Of a stretch of 59,861 bases of DNA, positions 53,328 to 59,861 are shown piece by piece; positions within the stretch are counted from its first letter, which is position 1, and every line of letters starts with the position of its first letter. Source of the DNA: Paenibacillus antibioticophila (GTDB lineage Bacteria > Bacillota > Bacilli > Paenibacillales > Paenibacillaceae); NCBI RefSeq assembly GCF_000455265.1, contig NZ_HG005141.1, positions 270,929-330,789 of the forward strand. The letters run 5' to 3'. The translations under genes were made by a program, and so were the position numbers. The notes beneath the pieces are model-generated. The model was not told the DNA's origin. It did not search any database and saw only the letters and a list, made by a program, of their open reading frames with translations.

Positions 53328-54980
53328 CTAATCCTTATTATCCTGATCCTCGCTTGGTTGGTTCCGGTATTCGGAGGGCGAGGTTCCATAATAGTTCCGG
53401 AAGGCTTTACTAAAATAGTTCTTGTCCTTGTAGCCCAGCATTTCCGAGATTTCCTGGACCTTCAGCGCCGGATTATTGAGTAGCCTCAGCGCTTTATCCA
53501 TCCGTATTTTCTGGACATACTCATGAATTCCGTAACCGAACTGCTGCTTGAACAGCTTCATTAAGTATTCCCTGCTCAGGTAATATTTTTCGGCAAAATA
53601 CGATATTTTTATGTCTTCATAATAATGGTTGTCAATAAAGTCTTTAATTTGCTGGGCATCAAAGGAACGCGGGCTCGAAGCCGCCTGCATAATAAGCGCG
53701 CTGTAGTGCTCCAATATACCTGCAAACACGCTCTCCAGTTCATCAAAGCTAGAAAAGTCGGTCTTTAACCCAAAGGCTCTGAGCGATTTCTCCCCAGGAT
53801 TGGGCATATTTTCTTCGGATACGCCATGCTCCCGGGCCATGTCATTGAACAGTACGACCAATTCGGTAAGCAGCCGGTCTGCATCTCCGATTCTGAAAAA
53901 AGCTGTCGACTTAATTTGACGAAGATAGTCGCTGCCCAAGGTTGCGGCCTGATGCTGATTTCCGTTCTCCAGGCTGCTCTTGATCAGTGCCATCCGACTG
54001 GTAAGCGAAGGGATCTCCAGCGCTCTTCGATCCTCTGCCATGCCCACGGCAGACCGTCCGGACAGCTTGAGCAGGTCGACGCTATATGCTCGAATTCTTG
54101 CCTCCTCATAAGAGTCCGCCAGCTTCCTGGGGTCCAGTGCCGGAGCACCCTGACCGCCGACGGATATAATCCCGAACAAGGCATGAAGCTGGGTAACTAC
54201 ACTTCGCAGCAATTGTCCGGCACGGAACTGCCATTCCCTGGCGTCCGCACCGATTCCGTCATAGACGGCAATCATCTCCCTTTCCTCCTTGGGGTCAGCA
54301 AAGCTGAAACAGGTAAGTCCCGACTCCGTCATTTCGTTAAACACATTGGCTACCGCAAAGGAAAGAAGCTCTGTGTCCGAGTTGAATCTATGTTCACAAA
54401 CCGCTTTCAGGTTAAGCACTCTCAATACCAGGACCCCATAATATCTTCCCTTGTCATCTGCGCCGATTAAAGACATGGAGGTCTGGTCGGCGCTCTTGTT
54501 GTAGCTGCGTTCAATGAGGGAGAGGAACAGCTTCTCCTTCAGCTTGGGCAGAGACATGTTGTACGTAATATTGCGGGAAATGGACTCGCTGCGGGTCTGC
54601 TTTCTGGACTCCAGCAGATCGATTCCCTTCTGCAGCGCCTGGTTCAAGTCCTGTCGATTGATGGGCTTGAGCAAATAATCCAGGGCATTGGACCGGAGAG
54701 CTTGTCTCGCATATTCGAAATCATTGAACCCGCTGATGACGATGACGGGAAGTTCAGAGAACTCCTGCTCGATAATCTTCAGCAGCTCCAAGCCGCCCAT
54801 TTCCGGCATTTTCATATCCATCATAACCAGATCAGGCTTGTACGCCCGCAGCATGTCCAATCCGGCTCGTCCATCGGCTGCCTCCAACACCTCACCGACC
54901 TTCAGCCTGTCCCATTCTCCTAAAATCTGAATCGCCTCACGCAGCGGCTGTTCATCATCAATAATCAATACTTTGTACAT
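53328..54980 (-). CDS. YesN-type response regulator with AraC DNA-binding domain
   Basis: 550 residues. An N-terminal receiver (MYKVLIIDDEQPLREAIQIL; phospho-acceptor Asp 55 in LVMMDMKMPEMGG; conserved Lys in YLLKPI) is followed by a long middle region and a C-terminal AraC-type double HTH (about 440-545: YYEDIKISYFAEKYYLSREY ... VQEISEMLGYKDKNYFSKAFRNYYG, interval). It works with the histidine kinase encoded upstream to switch on sugar uptake. ATG 54980 lies 20 bp before the kinase stop, with GGGGTGAAG upstream. Its likely DNA sites are the two 19-bp motifs near 53300 and 56865. Confidence 0.92.
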   Translation of the reverse strand: MYKVLIIDDEQPLREAIQILGEWDRLKVGEVLEAADGRAGLDMLRAYKPDLVMMDMKMPEMGGLELLKIIEQEFSELPVIVISGFNDFEYARQALRSNALDYLLKPINRQDLNQALQKGIDLLESRKQTRSESISRNITYNMSLPKLKEKLFLSLIERSYNKSADQTSMSLIGADDKGRYYGVLVLRVLNLKAVCEHRFNSDTELLSFAVANVFNEMTESGLTCFSFADPKEEREMIAVYDGIGADAREWQFRAGQLLRSVVTQLHALFGIISVGGQGAPALDPRKLADSYEEARIRAYSVDLLKLSGRSAVGMAEDRRALEIPSLTSRMALIKSSLENGNQHQAATLGSDYLRQIKSTAFFRIGDADRLLTELVVLFNDMAREHGVSEENMPNPGEKSLRAFGLKTDFSSFDELESVFAGILEHYSALIMQAASSPRSFDAQQIKDFIDNHYYEDIKISYFAEKYYLSREYLMKLFKQQFGYGIHEYVQKIRMDKALRLLNNPALKVQEISEMLGYKDKNYFSKAFRNYYGTSPSEYRNQPSEDQDNKD

Positions 54981-56808
54981 CGCTATCTTCACCCCGCGGA
55001 ATCATCATTGTGATGGATACTCCTTGATCTGTATTGCAAATTCTAAGCTCGGCATGTTCTCCATATAGCAGCTTGAGCCGCGTATTCAAATTTTTAAGAC
55101 CGATATTCTCGCTTTCCTGGGTCTCCTCCCAGTCCTTCTGAAAGAGGGCCTCCAACTGATCGATCCGCTTCTGCGGAATCCCTGGCCCATTATCCCCGAC
55201 GGTAATGATGAAGTGCCCTTCCGCGAATGCTGCGCTGATTCTAATCTTGACCGTGCCCGACACTTTCTCGACCGCATGCTTGATGGAGTTCTCGATCAGC
55301 GTCTGGAGAGACAGCTTCGGAATCTGCAGTGACTTCAGGGATTCGTCCCATTCCAGCTCCACCTCGAGCCTTTCACCGAAGCGCGCCTTCTGCAATGCCA
55401 GGTAACGGTCGATATGCTGCAGCTCCTCCCGCGCCAATACGATGTCTTTACCTCCGATGCAATATCTCAATGTCAGCCCCAGGGCGCCGATCATATCCGC
55501 TACCTCGAAATCCTTGCTCCGCAGTGCCTTGGTAGAGATAGCCTGCAGCGCATTGTATAGAAAATGGGGATTGATCTCGGCTTCAAGCGCCTTTAATATC
55601 GCATTTTTCTCTACAAGCTTCATCTTGTAGCGCTCATTAATCAGCTCGTTTGTTCTGAATACCATCTTGTTGAAGTGCCGGTTCAGGTCGGCGATCTCAT
55701 CCTGTCCTCTTACTAAAGCCACTGCATCAAAGGTGCCCTCGCTGAACTTCCTCATCTGCCGGGATAACCGGTATAACGGCCTGGTGATTGCATTGGCGAT
55801 CCAGGCAATCAGAACAATCGAGAGAATCAGAAATGCGGCGCCGATCAGAAAGCTCACATTCCGCGCCTGTCTCGCCGGTTCATAGATATTGCTATAGGGG
55901 ATCGGCTTGGCCAGCTTCCATTTCTCCGTCTCTCCCGTATTGCTGACGATCAAGTACTGACTTCCCTCGGGGGTCCTCCGAATGACCGGGTCGGTACCGC
56001 TGCCGCTTGCATCCAGGTAATCCCACTGGCTCTTATCCTTCATTTGCTCAAAAAACGAAAGGTCGTCCGCATAAAAAGGGGTGTTGTCCGGGTCCAAAAA
56101 AATCAAGTGCTCCCCTTGCTCCATGGGAATGTCCTGCAGGATCTCTTCAATGACTTCCGGCTGAATATAAAAAGAAATAACCGCCCGCGGCTCACGGGAG
56201 GCAATGGAACGAATGACCCGATGGTAAGCCATTATTCCGGGGTTTTTGAGCGCTGTATAGCCAATTTGGTCATTGGATTGAGCAAAGGATTGAAAAGAAT
56301 GGCTCCTCGGGCTGGTCATTGCCTGCTCGAACCAGGGCTGATCCGCAATGCCGATCTGGAAGCCTACCCGGGCCTTTGTATCCGAGCCTTCGCGGGTAAT
56401 AGAGTAGTATTTCTCCTGATCGATCAGATACAGGAAAATACCGTTCAGATCCGAGCGCGAGTAAAACAGGGAGCGCAGGTATTGATCCAGATACATTTTG
56501 GAGGCGTAGTCCGTGTCTTCATTAACGATGGCTTGAAGTAAATCATCATAGCGGATTTGCGGAAGGGACAGCTGCTCGATGTCTGCCAGATAATCCTCCA
56601 GATTCTGGTTGACGAGCTTCAGGTTGTTCTCCGTGCTCTCAATGCTGTTAGCGACGGATTCCTTTCGCAGCATATGACCTGAGATGAGGGTCAACGACAC
56701 CACAACCAGGATAATGATCGTGGAGAAGAACAGTATGAGCTTGTTCGCCAATCGTCCGGATAAACGGGCGTATCCTGCCCGCAGAGCGCGTTTCAGTCCA
56801 TCGAACAT
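54958..56808 (-). CDS. YesM-type sensor histidine kinase
   Basis: 616 residues. A TM helix (about 21-43), an extracellular dCache-like sensor (about 45-315), a second TM helix (318-340), HAMP (about 341-395) and a His_kinase domain with the phospho-acceptor His 415 in EINPHFLYNALQ. The N-box region LSLQTLIENSIKHAV and the ATP lid VGDNGPGIP follow. This LytS/YesM-type kinase usually senses an extracellular sugar, often through the cognate binding protein. The stop overlaps the response-regulator start, so they form a pair. ATG 56808 is the chosen start. It is divergent from the permease genes. Confidence 0.92.
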   Translation of the reverse strand: MFDGLKRALRAGYARLSGRLANKLILFFSTIIILVVVSLTLISGHMLRKESVANSIESTENNLKLVNQNLEDYLADIEQLSLPQIRYDDLLQAIVNEDTDYASKMYLDQYLRSLFYSRSDLNGIFLYLIDQEKYYSITREGSDTKARVGFQIGIADQPWFEQAMTSPRSHSFQSFAQSNDQIGYTALKNPGIMAYHRVIRSIASREPRAVISFYIQPEVIEEILQDIPMEQGEHLIFLDPDNTPFYADDLSFFEQMKDKSQWDYLDASGSGTDPVIRRTPEGSQYLIVSNTGETEKWKLAKPIPYSNIYEPARQARNVSFLIGAAFLILSIVLIAWIANAITRPLYRLSRQMRKFSEGTFDAVALVRGQDEIADLNRHFNKMVFRTNELINERYKMKLVEKNAILKALEAEINPHFLYNALQAISTKALRSKDFEVADMIGALGLTLRYCIGGKDIVLAREELQHIDRYLALQKARFGERLEVELEWDESLKSLQIPKLSLQTLIENSIKHAVEKVSGTVKIRISAAFAEGHFIITVGDNGPGIPQKRIDQLEALFQKDWEETQESENIGLKNLNTRLKLLYGEHAELRICNTDQGVSITMMIPRGEDSDVQSIDY

Positions 56809-56855
56809 ATTGCCTCATCCTTTATCTTAAGAGGTACGTATCGGGATATTTTCAG

Positions 56856-56874
56856 TTCACCTTTTTACCCTTAA
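56856..56874. promoter_or_regulatory. Shared 19-bp motif in the kinase/permease divergent region
   Basis: TTCACCTTTTTACCCTTAA; its complement TTAAGGGTAAAAAGGTGAA differs at one base from the copy at 53294-53312. It lies between the divergent histidine kinase and permease genes. Candidate response-regulator operator. Confidence 0.5.
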
Positions 56875-56991
56875 CTGATTTCTTAAATCCATTTAGGGCA
56901 TCCTAATAACTACACTATACTTACACTATAGCACAGCATATCTGCAATGCTCGGTTTACAAATTTCGTCCGACAAAAAGAGGTGCATACAG

Positions 56992-57876
56992 TTGAAAAGT
57001 GGAAGAAGACGAGCTGAGAGACTGGAATTTGGCGCATTTACGTTGCCGATATTGGTCAGCATTATTGTCGTATTTTACTATCCGTTTATGATGACGATTC
57101 GTTATTCCCTAACCCAATGGAACGGGATATCCAAGCACCCGAAATTCGTGGGGCTGGATAACTTCAAACAAATCTTCATGGGAGATGCGAACTTCTCCAA
57201 TGCAGCCTGGTTCACGATCAAGTATGCGCTGGCCTATATTATTCTGGTGAACGTGCTGGCCATCCTGCTTGCCCTTGTACTCGATATGAAGCTGAAGAGC
57301 ACGAACTGGCTGCGGGCAGCCTTCTTTATTCCATATATTCTAAGCTTGGTCATTGTCGGCTTCATCTGGAAGTTCATTTTTATGCAAGGCTTTGAATCCC
57401 TGGGTGCCAGTACAGGCTGGGGCTTGTTCGGGCTAAGCTGGCTGGGCGAGCAGAACCTGGCCTTCATTTCCATCCTGCTTGTATCGTTATGGCAATCCAT
57501 CGGCTTCTATCTGGTCATCTACATCGCCGGGCTTCAATCGGTTCCCGATGATCTCAAGGAAGCGGCCACGGTGGATGGGGCGGGACCGGTCCGCCGGTTC
57601 TTCAATGTGACACTGCCGCTGCTCGCGCCTTCAATTACGATCTCGGTCTTTATGGCGCTGACCAACTCGATCAAGGTGTTCGACGTTATTCTGTCACTGA
57701 CCGGCGGAGGACCGGGAGGGACAACCTATAGCGTGGCCTACGATATTTACCGGGATACCTTCCAGAACAATCTGTACGGATACGGCACAGCAAAGGCCTT
57801 GATTCTGTTCATTGCTGTTCTGATCATTACGGTGATTCAATTGACAATATTCAAGCGCAGGGAGGTTGAAGCCTAA
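56992..57876 (+). CDS. Sugar ABC transporter permease 1 (MalF/LacF-like)
   Basis: 294 residues, six TM helices. The family's cytoplasmic EAA loop is seen at about residues 198-217 (DDLKEAATVDGAGPVRRFFN), which contacts the ATPase. TTG 56992 after AGAGGTG is preferred to an ATG at 56947, which has no site. It pairs with the next permease (TAATG overlap) and with the lipoprotein on the other strand. The cluster is divergent: permeases to the right, kinase, regulator, lipoprotein and alpha-galactosidase to the left. Confidence 0.9.
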   Translation: MKSGRRRAERLEFGAFTLPILVSIIVVFYYPFMMTIRYSLTQWNGISKHPKFVGLDNFKQIFMGDANFSNAAWFTIKYALAYIILVNVLAILLALVLDMKLKSTNWLRAAFFIPYILSLVIVGFIWKFIFMQGFESLGASTGWGLFGLSWLGEQNLAFISILLVSLWQSIGFYLVIYIAGLQSVPDDLKEAATVDGAGPVRRFFNVTLPLLAPSITISVFMALTNSIKVFDVILSLTGGGPGGTTYSVAYDIYRDTFQNNLYGYGTAKALILFIAVLIITVIQLTIFKRREVEA

Positions 57877-58709
57877 TGAAAAAGAAAAGAGACTGGAGAA
57901 TCATCCTGCTTGAAGTTGTCATGGTGGTGATCTCCCTGATCTTCCTGTATCCGCTGTTCCTGACCATCATCAATTCATTGAAGAGCTTCTCAGAGCTGAT
58001 GACCGATGTCATCGCATTGCCTAAGAAGCTCGCGTTCGAAAATTACTCTTATGTGTGGCAGTACATCAATTATCCTAGATTGTTCCTGAACAATACGGTC
58101 GTTACCGGGCTTGGACTGGCAGGGATTGTCCTGATTTCTTCGATTGCAGCCTACAAGCTGGCTCGAACCAAATCCCGGGCCAGCTCCCTGATCTACTTCC
58201 TTTGTATTATGCCGATGCTGATCCCGTTCCAATCGATCATGCTGACGGTGCTGCAAATGGCTAAAAACCTGAATCTGTCGGAAAGCACCTGGGGACTTGG
58301 CCTCTTGTACTGGGGCTTCGGCGCTCCATTGGCCCTGTTCATTTACCACGGCTTTGTGAAGGGGATTCCCCGGGAAATTGACGAGAGCGCGACGATTGAT
58401 GGAGCCTCCGGGTTCCGCCTGTTCTTCAGCGTGATCTTCCCGCTCTTGAAGTCCGTAACGACGACCATCATTATTATCGATGTGATGTGGATCTGGAACG
58501 ACTTCCTGCTTCCGCTCCTAATGGTCAACGGATCGCCTGCAACCAAGACGCTGACGCTGGCGGCCTACACCTTCGTCGGCCAATATACTTCGGATTGGCA
58601 GTATGCCATGACAGCCATGGTGATGGCTGTACTTCCATCCATTATCGTGTTCATCTTCCTGCAAAAGTACATTGTAAAAGGCGTTGTTGCCGGTGCTGTA
58701 AAGGGATAG
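57876..58709 (+). CDS. Sugar ABC transporter permease 2 (MalG/LacG-like)
   Basis: 277 residues, six TM helices. The EAA loop is PREIDESATIDGASGFRLFF (about 167-186). The start ATG shares its first base with the stop of the previous gene (TAATG), so the two are coupled. With permease 1 and the binding lipoprotein it forms a CUT1-type oligosaccharide importer. No ATPase gene is adjacent, so a housekeeping MsmX-like ATPase encoded elsewhere is expected. Repeat copy A8 begins at its stop codon. Confidence 0.92.
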   Translation: MKKKRDWRIILLEVVMVVISLIFLYPLFLTIINSLKSFSELMTDVIALPKKLAFENYSYVWQYINYPRLFLNNTVVTGLGLAGIVLISSIAAYKLARTKSRASSLIYFLCIMPMLIPFQSIMLTVLQMAKNLNLSESTWGLGLLYWGFGAPLALFIYHGFVKGIPREIDESATIDGASGFRLFFSVIFPLLKSVTTTIIIIDVMWIWNDFLLPLLMVNGSPATKTLTLAAYTFVGQYTSDWQYAMTAMVMAVLPSIIVFIFLQKYIVKGVVAGAVKG

Positions 58710-58933
58710 GGGAGTTGAACTAATAGTGCACGCTAGGGGCAACGTGTGCAGTGTGCTTACGATCGCTGTTGTTCGCGAATTTCCTTCTATTGGACTGAAT
58801 TCCTACAAGGAGGAAATCCGCTCCCAAAGGCGAACGCTATGGCTTTATGCTTCCGAAGTAGCTTTCTTACAGAAAGCTTTTAACACTTCACACTTATGCC
58901 TTTTCTACGTATCTTCTTCAGTTCAATTTATAG
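58709..58933. repeat. Family A element, copy 8 (long subtype)
   Basis: Starts near GAGTTGAACTA (58712) and ends AGTTCAATTTATAG. It carries the same extra GCTTTCTTACAGAAAGC hairpin as copy 5. It starts immediately after the permease stop codon. Confidence 0.85.
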
Positions 58934-58958
58934 AGGTGCGCGGGTAGAATAATAAGAG

Positions 58959-59003
58959 GGGTGTCCTAAAGTCATCGCAGATGATTGGGGACACCTTTTT
59001 CGA
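58959..59003 (+). terminator. Hairpin with T-run at the left end of element D
   Basis: GGTGTCC and GGACACC enclose AGTCATC-GCA-GATGATT, followed by TTTTT. It can end transcription of the permease operon, although it belongs to the repeat. Confidence 0.65.
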
Positions 59004-59029
59004 AGTGAGGCAACGCCGTGCGTCGCGAA

Positions 59030-59505
59030 ACAAATGCCGATAAGCACTAAAATTGCTGGTGTGGGGCTCGTGTGGCGATTATAGTGCAGAAAGGCATTAA
59101 AATTGCTGGTGTGGGTGCTCATGTGGCGATTATAGTGCAGAAAGGCATTATAATTGCTGGTGTGGGGGCTCATGCGACGATTATAGTGCAGAAAGGCATT
59201 AAAATTGTTGGTGTGGGGCTCGTGCGATGATTATAGTGCAGAAAGGCATTAAAATTGCTGGTGTGGGGGCTCTTGTGGCGTTATAGTGCAGAAAGGCATT
59301 AAAATTGCTAGTGTGGGGGCTCGTGTGGCGATTATAGTGCAGAAAGGCACTAAAATTGCTAGTGTGGGTGCTCGTGTGGGGATTATAGTGCAGAAAGGCA
59401 CTAAAATTGCTGGTGTGGGTGCTCGTGTGGCGATTATAGTGCAGAAAGGCACTATAATTGCTGGTGTGAGGGCTCGTGTGGCGTTATAGTGCAGAAAGGC
59501 ACTAA
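59030..59505. repeat. Tandem array of about nine 50/51-bp units
   Basis: Each unit reads roughly GTGCAGAAAGGCATTAAAAT then TGCTGGTGTGGGGGCTCGTG then TGGCGATTATA. At the unit junctions ATTATAGTGC and GCACTATAAT (best unit) form a 10-bp hairpin around AGAAAG. Units of 51 bp would encode a 17-residue repeat on either strand, but several are 50 bp and break the frame, so coding is unlikely. There are no spacers, so it is not a CRISPR array. Confidence 0.85.
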
Positions 59506-59700
59506 GGCGCTTCGAGGCTTGCCATAAGTAAGTTTGGAGGTCGTGCGGATTTTCCCTCGCTCCTCATTTGATCAAGAAAGCCGCAATGGACGCAAGAAAC
59601 CAAGGATTCAAGCGAGAGAAGGTCGCTTTGCCCCTTGGTTTCTATATGAAGATCACTTTGTTTTGTTATCAAAGTGTAAAATTTTACTTGGGACACCCTC

Positions 59701-59861
59701 TTATGATTTCTCGGATTCAGTTGGTTCCTGTTCTACATAATGCTTGAGCATGTTCAGCTTGTTATCCCAGAAGCGGTCGAAGTAGTCCAGCCAGCGCTTT
59801 ATCTCAAGCAACGGATCCGCGTTGACGCGATATCTGGTCTCTCGGCCAACCTTACGCTCCA
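59701..59861 (-). CDS. ArsR-type regulator, C-terminal fragment
   Basis: 53 visible codons ending at TAA (59701-59703); the 5' part is outside the window. The protein reads ERKVGRETRYRVNADPLLEI followed by KRWLDYFDRFWDNKLNMLKH, the dimerisation/wing end of ArsR/SmtB HTH proteins of the type often paired with AHSA1/START (SRPBCC) genes. No metal-binding Cys pair is seen in this part. The final TCATAAGAGGGTG merges into the inverted end of element D, so its last residues and stop may have been supplied by the insertion. Confidence 0.7.
   Translation of the reverse strand, partial: ERKVGRETRYRVNADPLLEIKRWLDYFDRFWDNKLNMLKHYVEQEPTESEKS

Larger units (their letters stand above)
58952..59704. mobile_element. 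Family D 0.75-kb element with IS-like ends and internal tandem array
   Basis: The ends ATAAGAGGGGTGTCCTAAAGT (written here as ATAAGAGGGG, then TGTCCTAAAGT; 58952-58972) and ACTTGGGACACCCTCTTAT (59686-59704) are imperfect inverted repeats of the GGGTGTCC type seen on several IS families. There is no transposase. The interior holds a terminator-like hairpin (58959-59003), a tandem array (about 59030-59505) and further inverted repeats (GAAACCAAGG/CCTTGGTTTC; CACTTTG/CAAAGTG). The stop codon of the ArsR gene lies in its right end. Confidence 0.6.

Noticed and set aside
59249..59489. Proteins of about 67 residues with a 17-residue repeat on both strands
   Set aside because: The frames exist only because the DNA unit is often 51 bp; 50-bp units break them, and no ribosome binding site is present.
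59030..59505. Possible CRISPR array
   Set aside because: Repeats are contiguous, 50/51 bp long and have no unique spacers or cas genes; it is a simple tandem array.

Overview
The window looks like chromosome from a low-to-mid GC, Gram-positive, spore-former-type Bacillota, most probably Paenibacillus or a close relative. The evidence is the strong AGGAGG-type ribosome binding sites with frequent GTG/TTG starts, a YjlC-like DUF1641 gene paired with ndh, a GltC-type regulator, a DUF4023 micro-protein, a PdaA deacetylase, a YesM/YesN-type two-component system beside a sugar ABC transporter, and a stalk-domain (copper amine oxidase N-like) protein. There is no rRNA, tRNA, CRISPR array, transposase or prophage module in the window. 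It reads as core/accessory chromosome peppered with small non-autonomous repeats.

Layout. 1-528: tail of an ABC-F ATPase. 675-3343: four overlapping genes for a lipid-linked glycosylation cassette (GT-C, GT2, DUF2304, SMR-like flippase). 4030-8463: MarR regulator plus an asymmetric heterodimeric ABC exporter. 8565-10906: PdaA-type deacetylase and amino-acid permease. 11030-13319: LysR regulator divergent from a CidA/LrgA-CidB/LrgB pair. 13516-16335: MBOAT acyltransferase and its SGNH-like partner. 16395-17381: Gfo/Idh/MocA oxidoreductase. 17765-22193: gdhA, ndh with a DUF1641 gene, and gltC. 22619-23586: AT-rich Abi/HEPN gene preceded by a small hairpin RNA unit. 23660-29635: cydABDC, with cydD split and cydC frameshifted. 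29909-32778: YgbA-like protein and an ABC-2 exporter. 32926-35954: catalase and small proteins. 36013-41252: two UbiA prenyltransferases, a membrane protein and a second oxidoreductase, with about 1.2 kb of repeats. 41414-45936: two cyclic-di-GMP proteins. 46167-49051: broken secreted protein, purine permease, autoregulated XRE/membrane pair. 49440-58709: alpha-galactoside utilisation cluster (GH36, lipoprotein, response regulator, histidine kinase, two permeases). 58709-59704: repeats. 59701-end: tail of an ArsR-type regulator.

How the parts connect. cydAB and the ndh operon carry Rex-like sites, suggesting joint NADH/NAD redox control of the respiratory chain. gdhA has a LysR-type T-N11-A box near its promoter, and a GltC homologue lies 3 kb away, suggesting carbon/nitrogen control. 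The galactoside cluster carries one 19-bp motif at both of its transcription starts, a candidate response-regulator site.

The most unusual material is non-coding. There are eight copies of a roughly 175-225 bp long-inverted-repeat element (family A), three copies of a 128-129 bp element (family B), one full and two partial copies of a GTTCAAAAAG-ended element (family C), and a 0.75-kb element with IS-like ends carrying about nine 50/51-bp hairpin-bearing tandem units (family D). The leading candidate for an interesting small system is the Abi/HEPN gene with its upstream promoter, hairpin RNA and U-run, which resembles type III toxin-antitoxin or Abi-RNA architecture. All assignments come from reading the sequence by eye; no database search was run.
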